A stretch of 64,000 bases of DNA, taken from contig CAVYXF010000008.1 in NCBI GenBank assembly GCA_963772335.1, positions 248,001 through 312,000 of the forward strand. The letters run 5' to 3'. Below, in pieces: positions 36,416 through 45,321 of the stretch. The notes under the pieces are model-generated. The model was not told where the DNA came from, made no database searches, and saw only the letters and a list, made by a program, of their open reading frames with translations. The translations under genes were made by a program, and so were the position numbers. How positions within the stretch are numbered: position 1 is the stretch's first letter; the number at the start of each line of letters is the position of its first letter. The stretch is from CAVYXF01 sp963772335. Lineage in GTDB: Bacteria > Pseudomonadota > Alphaproteobacteria > Rhizobiales > Rhodomicrobiaceae.

Positions 36416-36733
36416 CTACTGCCAGTCGTGGTCGTTGCCGTCCAAGTTACGATAGGGCGCGCAGGTATCGCGCACGCGGTTGTCGTCACCAATAAAGCGG
36501 CAGACCCGCTCCTTCTCACTCGGATTCCAGCGCACCTCCCGTTCGGTGGTCTTCATGCCGTACTCCCGCGCCACGGAAGCCAGATTGCCATCCTCGCAAA
36601 AAGGCGTGGCGATCCGGGAACCGTTCTTTTGCACCTGGAAGTTTCCCTGGCAGCTAATAGCGGCGGCCGGCGTCGCACCGCCAGCGAGGACAGCGCATAA
36701 AGCGGCCGCAAGAGTAGATTGAGCGTAACGCAT
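36416..36733 (-). CDS. Small secreted hypothetical protein
   Basis: A 105-residue protein with a signal peptide (MRYAQSTLAAALCAVLAGGATPAAA). The mature part has four cysteines (ISCQGNFQ, PFCEDGN, RVCRFIGDD, DTCAPYRN) likely to pair in the periplasm. The pattern SCQGNFQVQKNGSRIATPFCEDGNLA, with charged ends, recalls small alphaproteobacterial secreted proteins of unknown role. AGAGGCC lies a few bases before the ATG. No function assigned. Confidence 0.65.
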   Translation of the reverse strand: MRYAQSTLAAALCAVLAGGATPAAAISCQGNFQVQKNGSRIATPFCEDGNLASVAREYGMKTTEREVRWNPSEKERVCRFIGDDNRVRDTCAPYRNLDGNDHDWQ

Positions 36734-37082
36734 GATAGGCCTCTAGCAGTCTGATTTGTTGGTTAACGCCGGTCAGACGCCAAGATCTGACGATGACGTG
36801 GATCACGCCCTTAGATGGGAAAGCTCACCCCTTCAGCCAAGCGCAGCGTTAATACATCGCGGCCGCCTCCTTTGGCCTGACCCCGTTAAGACAAAGACAA
36901 ATCAGACTTTTCCGGCGGCAGTGTGTCTTGCTTCCTGATCCGACATCTGCTCCGGCAATTTCCTTGGCGTTGCCTCCAAAACATTCTGGGCCTCGACCTT
37001 GGCGATCTTCGTCAAGGGCCGTTTTGCTGCCTCGAGACCATGGCTTTCCCAACCATTCCCCTGTTGAAACCTTCTCACTCCG

Positions 37083-37111
37083 TTGACACCCATATAATCC
37101 CATGCTATCCC
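37083..37111 (+). promoter_or_regulatory. Candidate mraZ promoter
   Basis: TTGACA at 37083-37088 with a 17-base spacer to TATCCC at 37106-37111. A perfect TATAAT also lies at 37093-37098 but has no -35 at the right distance. Both fall inside the repeat operator, which fits autorepression. Start site not known. Confidence 0.4.
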
Positions 37112-37122
37112 ATAATCACCCG
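37088..37122 (-). promoter_or_regulatory. MraZ operator: GGG repeats at 10-bp spacing
   Basis: Read on the minus strand, four 5-mers CGGGT, TGGGA, TGGGA, TGGGT begin every 10 bases (plus-strand boxes 37118-37122, 37108-37112, 37098-37102, 37088-37092), each separated by 5 bases. The E. coli MraZ operator is described as TGGGN direct repeats separated by 5 bases upstream of mraZ. The position about 200 bases upstream of mraZ and the overlap with a TTGACA make this a strong autoregulatory site candidate. Confidence 0.75.
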
Positions 37123-37317
37123 TTCGGAAGGGTACGATTTGGGAGGGGGTACTCAAGAAGCGAGTTCCTCGAAGGCCACATTAGAGGGCGCAAAAGCTTT
37201 GCCTCCTCCCGGCTCTTTTTTCCGGAGCGGTCGTACCGAAGCTGAAAGGGTGAGAGCTGCCGCGCATCCCGCGGCGTTGAGTTTCGCGTCGCTTGTTGGA
37301 TGCGCCTTGAGGAATGG

Positions 37318-37806
37318 ATGGACGAATTTGCCTCCAGGTTCGACAACAAGATCGACGCGAAAGGCCGGGTCTCGATACCCGCACCTTTCCGGGCGGTGCT
37401 TGCCAAAGAGGGTGCTGAGGAGATCTTCTGCTACCCACATCTGGACCGCCCCGCGCTCGAAGCTGGCGGTTCTCGTCTGGTCGAGAAGATTAAGGGAATT
37501 CTGGAAGTCTTTCCCATCGACAGCGCAGAGCGCGACGAGATCGCGACCGCTTATTTCGGGGAAAGTGAAAAGATCAAGGTCGATCCCGATGGCCGGGCCG
37601 TGCTTTCCAAGCGGCTCAGGGATCACGCCGGTATCGGCGAAATGGCCGTCTTTGTTGGGCTCGGCGACAAGTTCCAGATCTGGGAGCCAGTAGCCTACGA
37701 GAAATTCCGGTCCGAGGCGCGTGAGCGGGCGCGCGCCCACCGGAGAGAGCTCGGCGCGGGGAGCCGTCCTGCGGGGGACGGCGACAAAGCGGGAGCACGG
37801 GAGTGA
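37318..37806 (+). CDS. mraZ: Transcriptional regulator MraZ
   Basis: DNA-binding repressor of the division and cell-wall cluster, a ring-forming protein of two AbrB-like MraZ repeats. The sequence MDEFASRFDNKIDAKGRVSIPAPFRAVLAKEG holds the first DxKGRxxxPAxFR motif and KVDPDGRAVLSKRLRDHAGI the second (here DPDGRAVLSKRLR). The C-terminus is a charged Arg-rich tail. The start at 37318 is preceded by GAGGA and matches the family N-terminus; an ATG six codons upstream is less likely. Its stop overlaps the rsmH start. First gene of the operon, with the operator described at 37088-37122. Confidence 0.93.
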   Translation: MDEFASRFDNKIDAKGRVSIPAPFRAVLAKEGAEEIFCYPHLDRPALEAGGSRLVEKIKGILEVFPIDSAERDEIATAYFGESEKIKVDPDGRAVLSKRLRDHAGIGEMAVFVGLGDKFQIWEPVAYEKFRSEARERARAHRRELGAGSRPAGDGDKAGARE

Positions 37807-38870
37807 TGGCGGGTCGCAGCGAAGGAGAGGCCCCTTCTGCTGCTGGCGGACCGGCTCGCCACACTCCCGTGCTCTTATCGCGCGTTCTGGATTATCTGCA
37901 GCCGCGCGACGGCGGCCGCTATATTGACTGCACCTTCGGCGCCGGGGGGTATAGCCGCGCCATTCTGGACAGCGCCGATTGCCGGGTTCTTGCGCTCGAC
38001 CGCGACCCGGACGCTATTGCCGGCGGTGCGGAGATTAGCCGGAAATACGGCGCCCAACTCATTCTCCAGCGCTATGCCTTTGGCGATCTAGCGGACGCGG
38101 CGGAAGAAGCCGGCTTCGTGCCCGCGGATGGCGTCGTGTTCGACATCGGCGTCTCCTCCATGCAGCTCGACGAGGCGGCACGCGGCTTCTCCTTCATGCG
38201 CGAGGGACCGCTCGACATGCGCATGTCCGGCGAGGGCACGAGCGCTGCGGATGTGGTCAACAGCTTCGATGAGGCTGAGATCGCCGACATCCTGTTCGCC
38301 CTGGGCGAAGAGCGCCGTTCGCGCGCCATCGCCCGGGCCATCGTGCGGCGCCGCGCGGATTCACCCTTCACCACGACCCTCGATCTGGCCGAGCTGATCG
38401 CTTCGGTGATTCCCCGCCGCCACGATGATCCCAAGCACCCGGCGACGCGCAGCTTTCAGGCGCTGCGCATCTTCGTCAACGATGAGTTGATGGAGCTGGC
38501 GCGCGGCCTAGCCGCTGCCGAGGCGATTCTCCATGAGGGCGCACGCCTCATCGTCGTCACCTTCCACTCGCTGGAAGACCGCATTGTGAAAGCGTTCTTC
38601 GCCGAGCGGACGGGGCGCAAAGGCAAGCCCTCGCGCCATTTACCGAGCGCCGGCAGCGCGGATAAGCCCAGCTTCATTCTCCTGACGCGCAAGCCCATCG
38701 AGCCGGACGAAACGGAGACGGCGATCAATCCGCGGGCTCGTTCGGCGCGGCTGCGTGCCGGCGAGCGCACCAGCGCGCCGCCCTTTCCGGATGATCTGCA
38801 AGCGCTCGGCCTGCCAACGCCGAAATCAGTGGGAGGTCGCCCGGGTTACCGGTCATTTACTAAGAACTGA
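37806..38870 (+). CDS. rsmH: 16S rRNA m4C1402 methyltransferase RsmH
   Basis: S-adenosylmethionine-dependent methyltransferase (formerly MraW) that modifies N4 of C1402 in 16S rRNA at the ribosomal P site. The SAM-binding motif appears as YIDCTFGAGGYSRAIL near the N-terminus; further family blocks are FDIGVSSMQLDEAARGFSFMREGPLDMRM, KHPATRSFQALRIFVNDEL and VVTFHSLEDRIVK. About 354 residues, slightly above the usual 310-350. The ATG at 37806 overlaps the mraZ stop (TGATG); a GTG three bases earlier is possible. Confidence 0.95.
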   Translation: MAGRSEGEAPSAAGGPARHTPVLLSRVLDYLQPRDGGRYIDCTFGAGGYSRAILDSADCRVLALDRDPDAIAGGAEISRKYGAQLILQRYAFGDLADAAEEAGFVPADGVVFDIGVSSMQLDEAARGFSFMREGPLDMRMSGEGTSAADVVNSFDEAEIADILFALGEERRSRAIARAIVRRRADSPFTTTLDLAELIASVIPRRHDDPKHPATRSFQALRIFVNDELMELARGLAAAEAILHEGARLIVVTFHSLEDRIVKAFFAERTGRKGKPSRHLPSAGSADKPSFILLTRKPIEPDETETAINPRARSARLRAGERTSAPPFPDDLQALGLPTPKSVGGRPGYRSFTKN

Positions 38871-38907
38871 TATCGGTGTTGTGGGCATTTAACCACGGGG
38901 TCGTGAC

Positions 38908-39288
38908 GTGCTGCGTATGATCAGTGTGCTGGCATTTGGCTTCTTGGCGGGGCTCGTCATCCTCATTTATGACATGAAATTTGAGACCAGGCGGCTCGAA
39001 GCCCGCGCGCAGAGCCTTACGCGCGCCATCGAGGACGAGAAAGACAATGTCGCGCTGATGCGCGCCGAATGGAGCCATGTGGCGCGCCCGGACCGCGTGG
39101 AAAAACTGGCGCGCGAGCTGCTCCAGCTTGAGCCGGTGAAAGCGGCCCAGATCGTGGAGCAGCAGGACTTCCTCGACGTGCTCGCCCGCCGGCCAGCGCC
39201 CGAGGTGGAGTCTGCTGACGAGATCGGTGCACTGATCCGTGAGACGGGCAAGGAGGCAGCGCATGCGAGACGCGCCTCAAGCCAATAG
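38908..39288 (+). CDS. ftsL: Cell division protein FtsL
   Basis: Small bitopic divisome protein of 126 residues that forms the FtsQLB complex and links it to FtsWI. One membrane segment at the N-terminus (MISVLAFGFLAGLVILIYDMKFE) is followed by a coiled coil (RRLEARAQSLTRAIEDEKDNVALMRAEW) and a C-terminal RPDRVEKLARELLQLEPVKAAQI segment typical of alphaproteobacterial FtsL. It starts with GTG at 38908, with ACGGGG about 8 bases upstream; an ATG 9 bases on is an alternative. It overlaps ftsI by 26 bases. Identity rests on layout and position. Confidence 0.88.
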   Translation: MLRMISVLAFGFLAGLVILIYDMKFETRRLEARAQSLTRAIEDEKDNVALMRAEWSHVARPDRVEKLARELLQLEPVKAAQIVEQQDFLDVLARRPAPEVESADEIGALIRETGKEAAHARRASSQ

Positions 39289-40936
39289 CCGCTTTAAACC
39301 GGCCTATGGAGGCCCACCCATCGGGCGTCTTTATATTCTCGCCTTCGTGGTGATGCTCGGCTTTGCGGCCGTTGCCTGGCAGCTCGGCTCGTTGGCCCAG
39401 GGCATGGGGCCGGCCGGCTCGCGAATTATGACGTCGGAAAACCAGATCCGCCACGCTCTCTCCCGGCCGGATGCCGTGGATCGCAACGGGCTGGTGCTCG
39501 CCTCGGACATCCGGGTCTACTGGCTGTTCGCCGATCCTGCCCAGGTGCTCGATGTCGATGAGACGGTGGAGCGGCTCTCGCGCGTGCTGAAGCCCGCCGA
39601 TCTGGAGGGTTTGCGCGACAAGCTGACGGCCCCCGGCAGCCGCTTCGCATGGGTCAAGCGCGGCCTTAGCCCGCGTGATGCCACCGCGGTTCACAATCTC
39701 GGCCTGCCAGGACTTTACCTGCTGCAGGAGCCGCAGCGCGTCTATCCGGCGGGTTCGACCGCCGTGCACGTGCTAGGTCACACCAATGTCGACAATGAGG
39801 GGCTTGCGGGGATCGAGAAGTTCATCGACGCGCGGCCCGATCTTGCGGCGAAGGCCCCGGAGTTCGACGCCCGCCCGCGAGTGAGGCTTTCACTCGACCT
39901 CAGGCTTGAACATGCGGTGCATGAGGAGCTGACCGCTGCCAAGGAGCGCTTTCAGGCCAAGGGTGTCGGCGCGGTGGTGCTGGATGTGATAAGCGGCGAG
40001 GTGCTGGCGTTGGCCGGCCTGCCGGATTACGACCCGAACCGGCGCGAAGACGCACTCGGCAAGGGGCTGCACAACCGCATGTATTACGACACCTACGAGA
40101 TGGGCTCGGTATTCAAGACCATGACCATCGCCATGGGGCTCGACGCCGGGGTCGTGCATCCCGGCCAGGAGATCGATGTCCTTACGCCTTTGCGCCTCGG
40201 CCGCTTCACGCTGCGCGACCATCACGCCAGGAGCCGCTTCATCACCGTCGAGGAGGTGTTCACCCGGTCTTCCAATACCGGTGCGGCACGCATTGCGTTG
40301 CAGGTCGGCGCCGCCGGCCAGAAGGCCTTTCTGGAGAGAATAGGCCTGCTGCAGCCGCTCAGCACCGAACTCGGCCCGACCGCGCGGCCGCAGATCCCCG
40401 ACCCCTGGCGCAATATCAACACCGTGACCGCGGCCTACGGCCATGGGATCTCCGTGCCGCCCTTCGCCTTTGCCGTGGCGGCGGCGGCGCTCGTCAATGG
40501 CGGTTTCCGCATCGAGCCGACTTTCCTGCCGCGCTCGCGCTCGGATGGGCGGGCGAGGGCGGTGAAGGTGCTCAGTCCCGACACCTCGGCCGCGATGCGG
40601 CGCATGTTCTGGCTGAATGTCGAGAAGGGCACAGGCAAGCGCGCCAAGGTGAACGGCTACCGCGTCGGCGGCAAGACCGGCACCGCCTGGAAGCCGGCCC
40701 CCGGCGGCTACAGCCGTGATGTCATCACCAGCTTCGTTGCGGCATTTCCGATGGATGATCCGCAATATCTTGTTCTGGTTGTGCTGGATGAGCCACAAGT
40801 GGCTGAGCAGGGCCAGAAGAACGAAGCGGGCTACAATGCCGCCCCGACGGCAGGCAATATTATCCGGCGTATAGGTCCCATGCTGGGGATCGCACCTTCC
40901 AGGACATTTGACGAAATGGTGCAAGCCTCCTATTAA
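39263..40936 (+). CDS. ftsI: Penicillin-binding protein 3 / FtsI, septal transpeptidase
   Basis: Class B penicillin-binding protein, 557 residues, that cross-links septal peptidoglycan with FtsW. N-terminal membrane anchor (LYILAFVVMLGFAAVAWQL), a dimerisation domain (SRPDAVDRNGLVLASD onward), and a transpeptidase domain with SVFK (SxxK), SSN in RSSNTGAARIA and KTG in GGKTGTAW. All active-site motifs are intact. AGGAGG about 7 bases before 39263 decides the start; an upstream GTG would extend the protein by 8 residues. Overlaps ftsL. Confidence 0.95.
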   Translation: MRDAPQANSRFKPAYGGPPIGRLYILAFVVMLGFAAVAWQLGSLAQGMGPAGSRIMTSENQIRHALSRPDAVDRNGLVLASDIRVYWLFADPAQVLDVDETVERLSRVLKPADLEGLRDKLTAPGSRFAWVKRGLSPRDATAVHNLGLPGLYLLQEPQRVYPAGSTAVHVLGHTNVDNEGLAGIEKFIDARPDLAAKAPEFDARPRVRLSLDLRLEHAVHEELTAAKERFQAKGVGAVVLDVISGEVLALAGLPDYDPNRREDALGKGLHNRMYYDTYEMGSVFKTMTIAMGLDAGVVHPGQEIDVLTPLRLGRFTLRDHHARSRFITVEEVFTRSSNTGAARIALQVGAAGQKAFLERIGLLQPLSTELGPTARPQIPDPWRNINTVTAAYGHGISVPPFAFAVAAAALVNGGFRIEPTFLPRSRSDGRARAVKVLSPDTSAAMRRMFWLNVEKGTGKRAKVNGYRVGGKTGTAWKPAPGGYSRDVITSFVAAFPMDDPQYLVLVVLDEPQVAEQGQKNEAGYNAAPTAGNIIRRIGPMLGIAPSRTFDEMVQASY

Positions 40937-41008
40937 CCGCCCATTCCTATGACCGATCGGAAATGGTCAGCGTCTGCGAACGGGGCGGCCGGATGCGGTC
41001 GTAAACTG

Positions 41009-42481
41009 ATGAAGCTGGGGGAGCTCCTGGGTACCGATGCTGCCGGAGCATGGCGGCATGAGGTACCGATTGCCGGCCTCACGGCGGACAGCCGCAAGGT
41101 CGAGCCCGGCTTTTTGTTTGCTGCACTCGCCGGTACCCAGACCGATGGCATGCGCTTTATCGGTGACGCGATTGCACGCGGCGCGAGCGCCCTATTGATC
41201 GGCAAGGGTGCCGATGTCGAGCAGTCGGACGCGCTTGCGGTGATCGTCGATGCCAATCCGCGCCGGCGCCTCGCGCAGCTTGCCGCGCGCTTCTATGGCG
41301 CCCAGCCAGAGACGGTCGCGGCGGTGACCGGCACCAACGGCAAGACCTCGGTTGCTTCGTTCCTGCGCCAGATTTGGGAGCGGGAGGGAAAGCATTCCGC
41401 AAGCCTCGGCACGATCGGCATTGTCCATGACGGGCAGGAAGAGCCACTCCAGCACACCACGCCCGATCCGGTGGCGATCCACTCAGCGCTTGCAAGGCTG
41501 GCACGGCAAGGCGTCACCCATCTGGCGCTGGAGGCATCGAGCCACGGCCTCGCCCAATATCGCCTCGACGGCGTGCGCATCGCCGCGGGCGCATTCACGA
41601 ACATCACCCGCGACCATCTCGATTATCATCCGACCTTTGAGGATTATCTCGCCGCCAAGCTGAGGCTGTTCTTAGACCTCCTGCCGCCGGGCGCGCCTGC
41701 GGTCGTCGATCTCGACAGCCCCGGCGGCGAGGAGGCTGCAGCCGCTGCTCGCGCGCGGGGGTTGAGGCTGATCGCGACCGGCCGCCGCGGCGATACGCTG
41801 CGTCTGACGGGCGCCGAACGCGACGGCTTCGGTCAGATCCTAAACCTCACTTTTCACGATAAGGAGTGGCGCGTCCGCATTCCACTCGCCGGCGATTTCC
41901 AGGCCGCCAACGTTCTCGTGGCGGCGGGCCTTGCGCTGGGACTGGGTTCGGCGCCCGAGCAGGTCTTTGCGGCACTGGAGACACTGAAAGGCGCCAAGGG
42001 CCGCCTCGATCTTGCCGGTCATGCGCCGAGCGGCGCCCCAATCTTCATTGACTACGCTCACACTCCCGACGCCCTCGAAAACGCGCTCCGCGCGCTGCGC
42101 CCTTATGCGGCTGGGCGGCTCGTCGTTGTGTTTGGCTGTGGCGGCGACCGCGATCGCGGTAAGCGCCCGCAGATGGGTGCCGTCGCGACACGCTGCGCCG
42201 ATCATGTCATCGTCACCGACGACAATCCCCGCTCGGAAGACCCGGCAGCTATCCGCGCCGCCATTCTCGCCGCCGCACCAGGAGCGGAAGAGATCGGCGA
42301 CCGCCAGGCTGCAATCGATGCCGCTGTCAGCGTGCTCGGCAAGGGCGATGTGCTGCTCGTCGCCGGCAAAGGGCATGAAACCGGCCAGATCGTAGGCAAT
42401 ATGGTCGTTCCTTTCAGCGATCACGACGCTGTCGCGCTCGCTCTGCGCCACGCCGCTCCGGAGGCCGCGAACGATGCATGA
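41009..42481 (+). CDS. murE: UDP-MurNAc-Ala-Glu:meso-diaminopimelate ligase MurE
   Basis: Cytosolic Mur ligase adding the third stem-peptide residue. ATP-binding VTGTNGKTSVASFL, central IDYAHTPDALENAL and the DNPR motif (TDDNPRSEDP), which marks meso-diaminopimelate specificity, are all present. I used the ATG at 41009 (MKLGELLG, the usual MurE beginning); the frame is also open from an ATG at 40949, which would add 20 unconserved residues. Neither has a good ribosome site. The 3' end overlaps murF by 8 bases. Confidence 0.94.
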   Translation: MKLGELLGTDAAGAWRHEVPIAGLTADSRKVEPGFLFAALAGTQTDGMRFIGDAIARGASALLIGKGADVEQSDALAVIVDANPRRRLAQLAARFYGAQPETVAAVTGTNGKTSVASFLRQIWEREGKHSASLGTIGIVHDGQEEPLQHTTPDPVAIHSALARLARQGVTHLALEASSHGLAQYRLDGVRIAAGAFTNITRDHLDYHPTFEDYLAAKLRLFLDLLPPGAPAVVDLDSPGGEEAAAAARARGLRLIATGRRGDTLRLTGAERDGFGQILNLTFHDKEWRVRIPLAGDFQAANVLVAAGLALGLGSAPEQVFAALETLKGAKGRLDLAGHAPSGAPIFIDYAHTPDALENALRALRPYAAGRLVVVFGCGGDRDRGKRPQMGAVATRCADHVIVTDDNPRSEDPAAIRAAILAAAPGAEEIGDRQAAIDAAVSVLGKGDVLLVAGKGHETGQIVGNMVVPFSDHDAVALALRHAAPEAANDA

Positions 42482-43904
42482 CGCGCTCTGGACGACGCAA
42501 GAGCTGCTGGCCGCTCTCACTGGCGAGCAGGTCGGCACGCTGCCGCGCAGCGTAACCGGCATTTCGATCGACACGCGCACGCTTTCCCCCGGCGAGCTGT
42601 TCTTCGCCATCAAGGGCGAGCGCACCGATGGCCATGCCTATGTGGATCAGGCTTTCGCGGCGGGCGCCGCTCTCGCCGTGGTCGGCCGAGAGTTCCGCGG
42701 CGACACCACAGGCCCGTTCATCCGCGTCGGCGACACGCTCGGGGCGCTCAACGCGCTCGGCCGGGCTGGGCGCGCCCGCAGCACCGCGCGCATCGCCGCG
42801 GTCACCGGAAGCGTCGGCAAGACCGGCACCAAGGAGATGCTGCGGCTGATGCTCGGCCGGCTTGGCCAGGTTCATGCGTCGGACAAGTCGTACAACAATC
42901 ATTGGGGTGTGCCGCTCTCGCTCGCCCGGCTGCCGCGCGATGCCGCCTATGCGGTGTTCGAGATCGGCATGAACCATGCGGGCGAGATCACGCCACTGAC
43001 GCAGATGGTGCGCCCGCACGCCGCGATCATCACCACGGTCGGTCCCGTCCATATCGAGTTTTTCGACAGCGTGGAGGGGATCGCCGAAGCCAAGGCTGAG
43101 ATTTTCCGCGGGCTCGAACCCAGCGGCACGGCCATCCTCAACATCGACAATGCGTTCTATCCCTTGCTCGCCGCCCGCGCTCGCGAGAACGGTGCTGGCC
43201 GGATCGTGGGCTTCGGCAAGGCCGCGGGCGCCGAGGCGCGGCTCCTGGAATTAGAGGCCGAGGACGGCGGCTCGGCGGTCGAGGCCGACGTCCTTGGTGA
43301 GCGCATCGCCTATCGCCTCGGCGCGCCGGGCGAGCATCTGGCGATGAATTCGCTGGCCGCGCTGGCTAGCGTGAAGGCGCTCGGCGGCGACATCGGCGCG
43401 GCAGCACCCGCGCTTGCGGAGTTCGGAGCACCGGTCGGGCGCGGTGCGCAGAGCATTCATGCGGTCGGCAGCGGCAGCTTCCTGCTCCTCGATGAGAGCT
43501 ACAACGCCAATCCCGCCTCGATGGCGGCGGCGCTCGCGGTGCTGGGACAGCTGCCGGCGGAAAAAGCCGGCCGCCGCATCGCGGTGCTCGGCGACATGTT
43601 GGAACTCGGCGCCAATTCCGCGGCGATGCACCGCGATCTTGCCGGGCCAGTCGCGGCGGCGCGGGTCGATGCGCTCTATTGCTGCGGGCCGAATATGCGC
43701 GCGCTTTATGACGCGCTGCCCGAGGCGCGCAAAGGCGCCTGGGCGCAGACATCGCAGGAGCTTTGCGACCCTCTGTTGGGCGCTGTTCATGCCGGCGATG
43801 CGATCATGGTGAAGGGGTCGCTCGGCAGCCGCATGGGAGTCATCGTGGAGGCTTTGCGCGAAGAATTCCCGCCGTTGGCCGGGACAAGAACCGCCGCCGC
43901 TTGA
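42474..43904 (+). CDS. murF: UDP-MurNAc-tripeptide:D-Ala-D-Ala ligase MurF
   Basis: Adds D-Ala-D-Ala to the UDP-MurNAc-tripeptide. The 476-residue protein has the Mur-ligase layout: N-terminal SIDTRTLSPGELFFAIKGERTDGH, ATP loop VTGSVGKTGTKEML, the DKSYNNHWGVPLSLARLP block specific to MurF, and DESYNANPASMAAAL. The start overlaps the murE stop, with GGAG about 10 bases upstream. Intact and in the usual place before mraY. Confidence 0.95.
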   Translation: MHDALWTTQELLAALTGEQVGTLPRSVTGISIDTRTLSPGELFFAIKGERTDGHAYVDQAFAAGAALAVVGREFRGDTTGPFIRVGDTLGALNALGRAGRARSTARIAAVTGSVGKTGTKEMLRLMLGRLGQVHASDKSYNNHWGVPLSLARLPRDAAYAVFEIGMNHAGEITPLTQMVRPHAAIITTVGPVHIEFFDSVEGIAEAKAEIFRGLEPSGTAILNIDNAFYPLLAARARENGAGRIVGFGKAAGAEARLLELEAEDGGSAVEADVLGERIAYRLGAPGEHLAMNSLAALASVKALGGDIGAAAPALAEFGAPVGRGAQSIHAVGSGSFLLLDESYNANPASMAAALAVLGQLPAEKAGRRIAVLGDMLELGANSAAMHRDLAGPVAAARVDALYCCGPNMRALYDALPEARKGAWAQTSQELCDPLLGAVHAGDAIMVKGSLGSRMGVIVEALREEFPPLAGTRTAAA

Positions 43905-43920
43905 GGCGAAAGGGAGGGGA

Positions 43921-45003
<1,083 letters not shown>

Positions 45004-45045
45004 GCTGATGATGGTCCCGACACCAGCCGCGTCATCTGCACAGCC

Positions 45046-45270
45046 GTCATTCCCGCGCAAGCGGGGTGCCCACAAACTTGCCCTGGCGGTTGCATCCGGT
45101 TCCCTCTCCTGTCGTGAGCCTTTACGGCGAACGACAAGCGTTCGCTTCTGGGAGAGGGACAGGGTGAGGGGTGGCGCCCTGTCGAGGAGGCAAGGTCGAG
45201 CCACATCCGGAAGCCGTACCCCCTCACCCCCACCCTCTCCCCGTGGGAGAGGGAGCGGCCGCTCTCTTGG
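45046..45270. repeat. Dispersed repeats between mraY and murD
   Basis: A GTCATTCCCGCGCAAGCGGGGT palindrome (45046-45067) is followed by a larger inverted structure: a GGGAGAGGG...GGGTGAGGGGT arm (about 45151-45173) and a CCCCTCACCCCCACCCTCTCCC arm ending in GGGAGAGGGAGCGG (about 45220-45260). The same arrangement, including GCGCCCT between the arms, recurs at 63205-63350 beside selA. This is the only long non-coding gap within the mraY-murC run. Confidence 0.7.
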
Positions 45271-45321
45271 CAGATGCCGCATTCTTATTGCGCAGAGGGC
45301 AGGACAGAAGGGGGCAACGCC

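Larger units (their letters stand above)
36734..37317. other. Leader region of the mraZ operon
   Basis: Gene-free. The left half contains two overlapping short minus-strand open frames that I do not believe. The right half holds the mraZ promoter and operator (37083-37122) and a long untranslated leader of about 200 bases before the mraZ start. Confidence 0.5.

Noticed and set aside
36902..37156. Minus-strand open frame of 84 codons upstream of mraZ
   Set aside because: It covers the mraZ promoter and operator, has no recognised domain and no good ribosome site.
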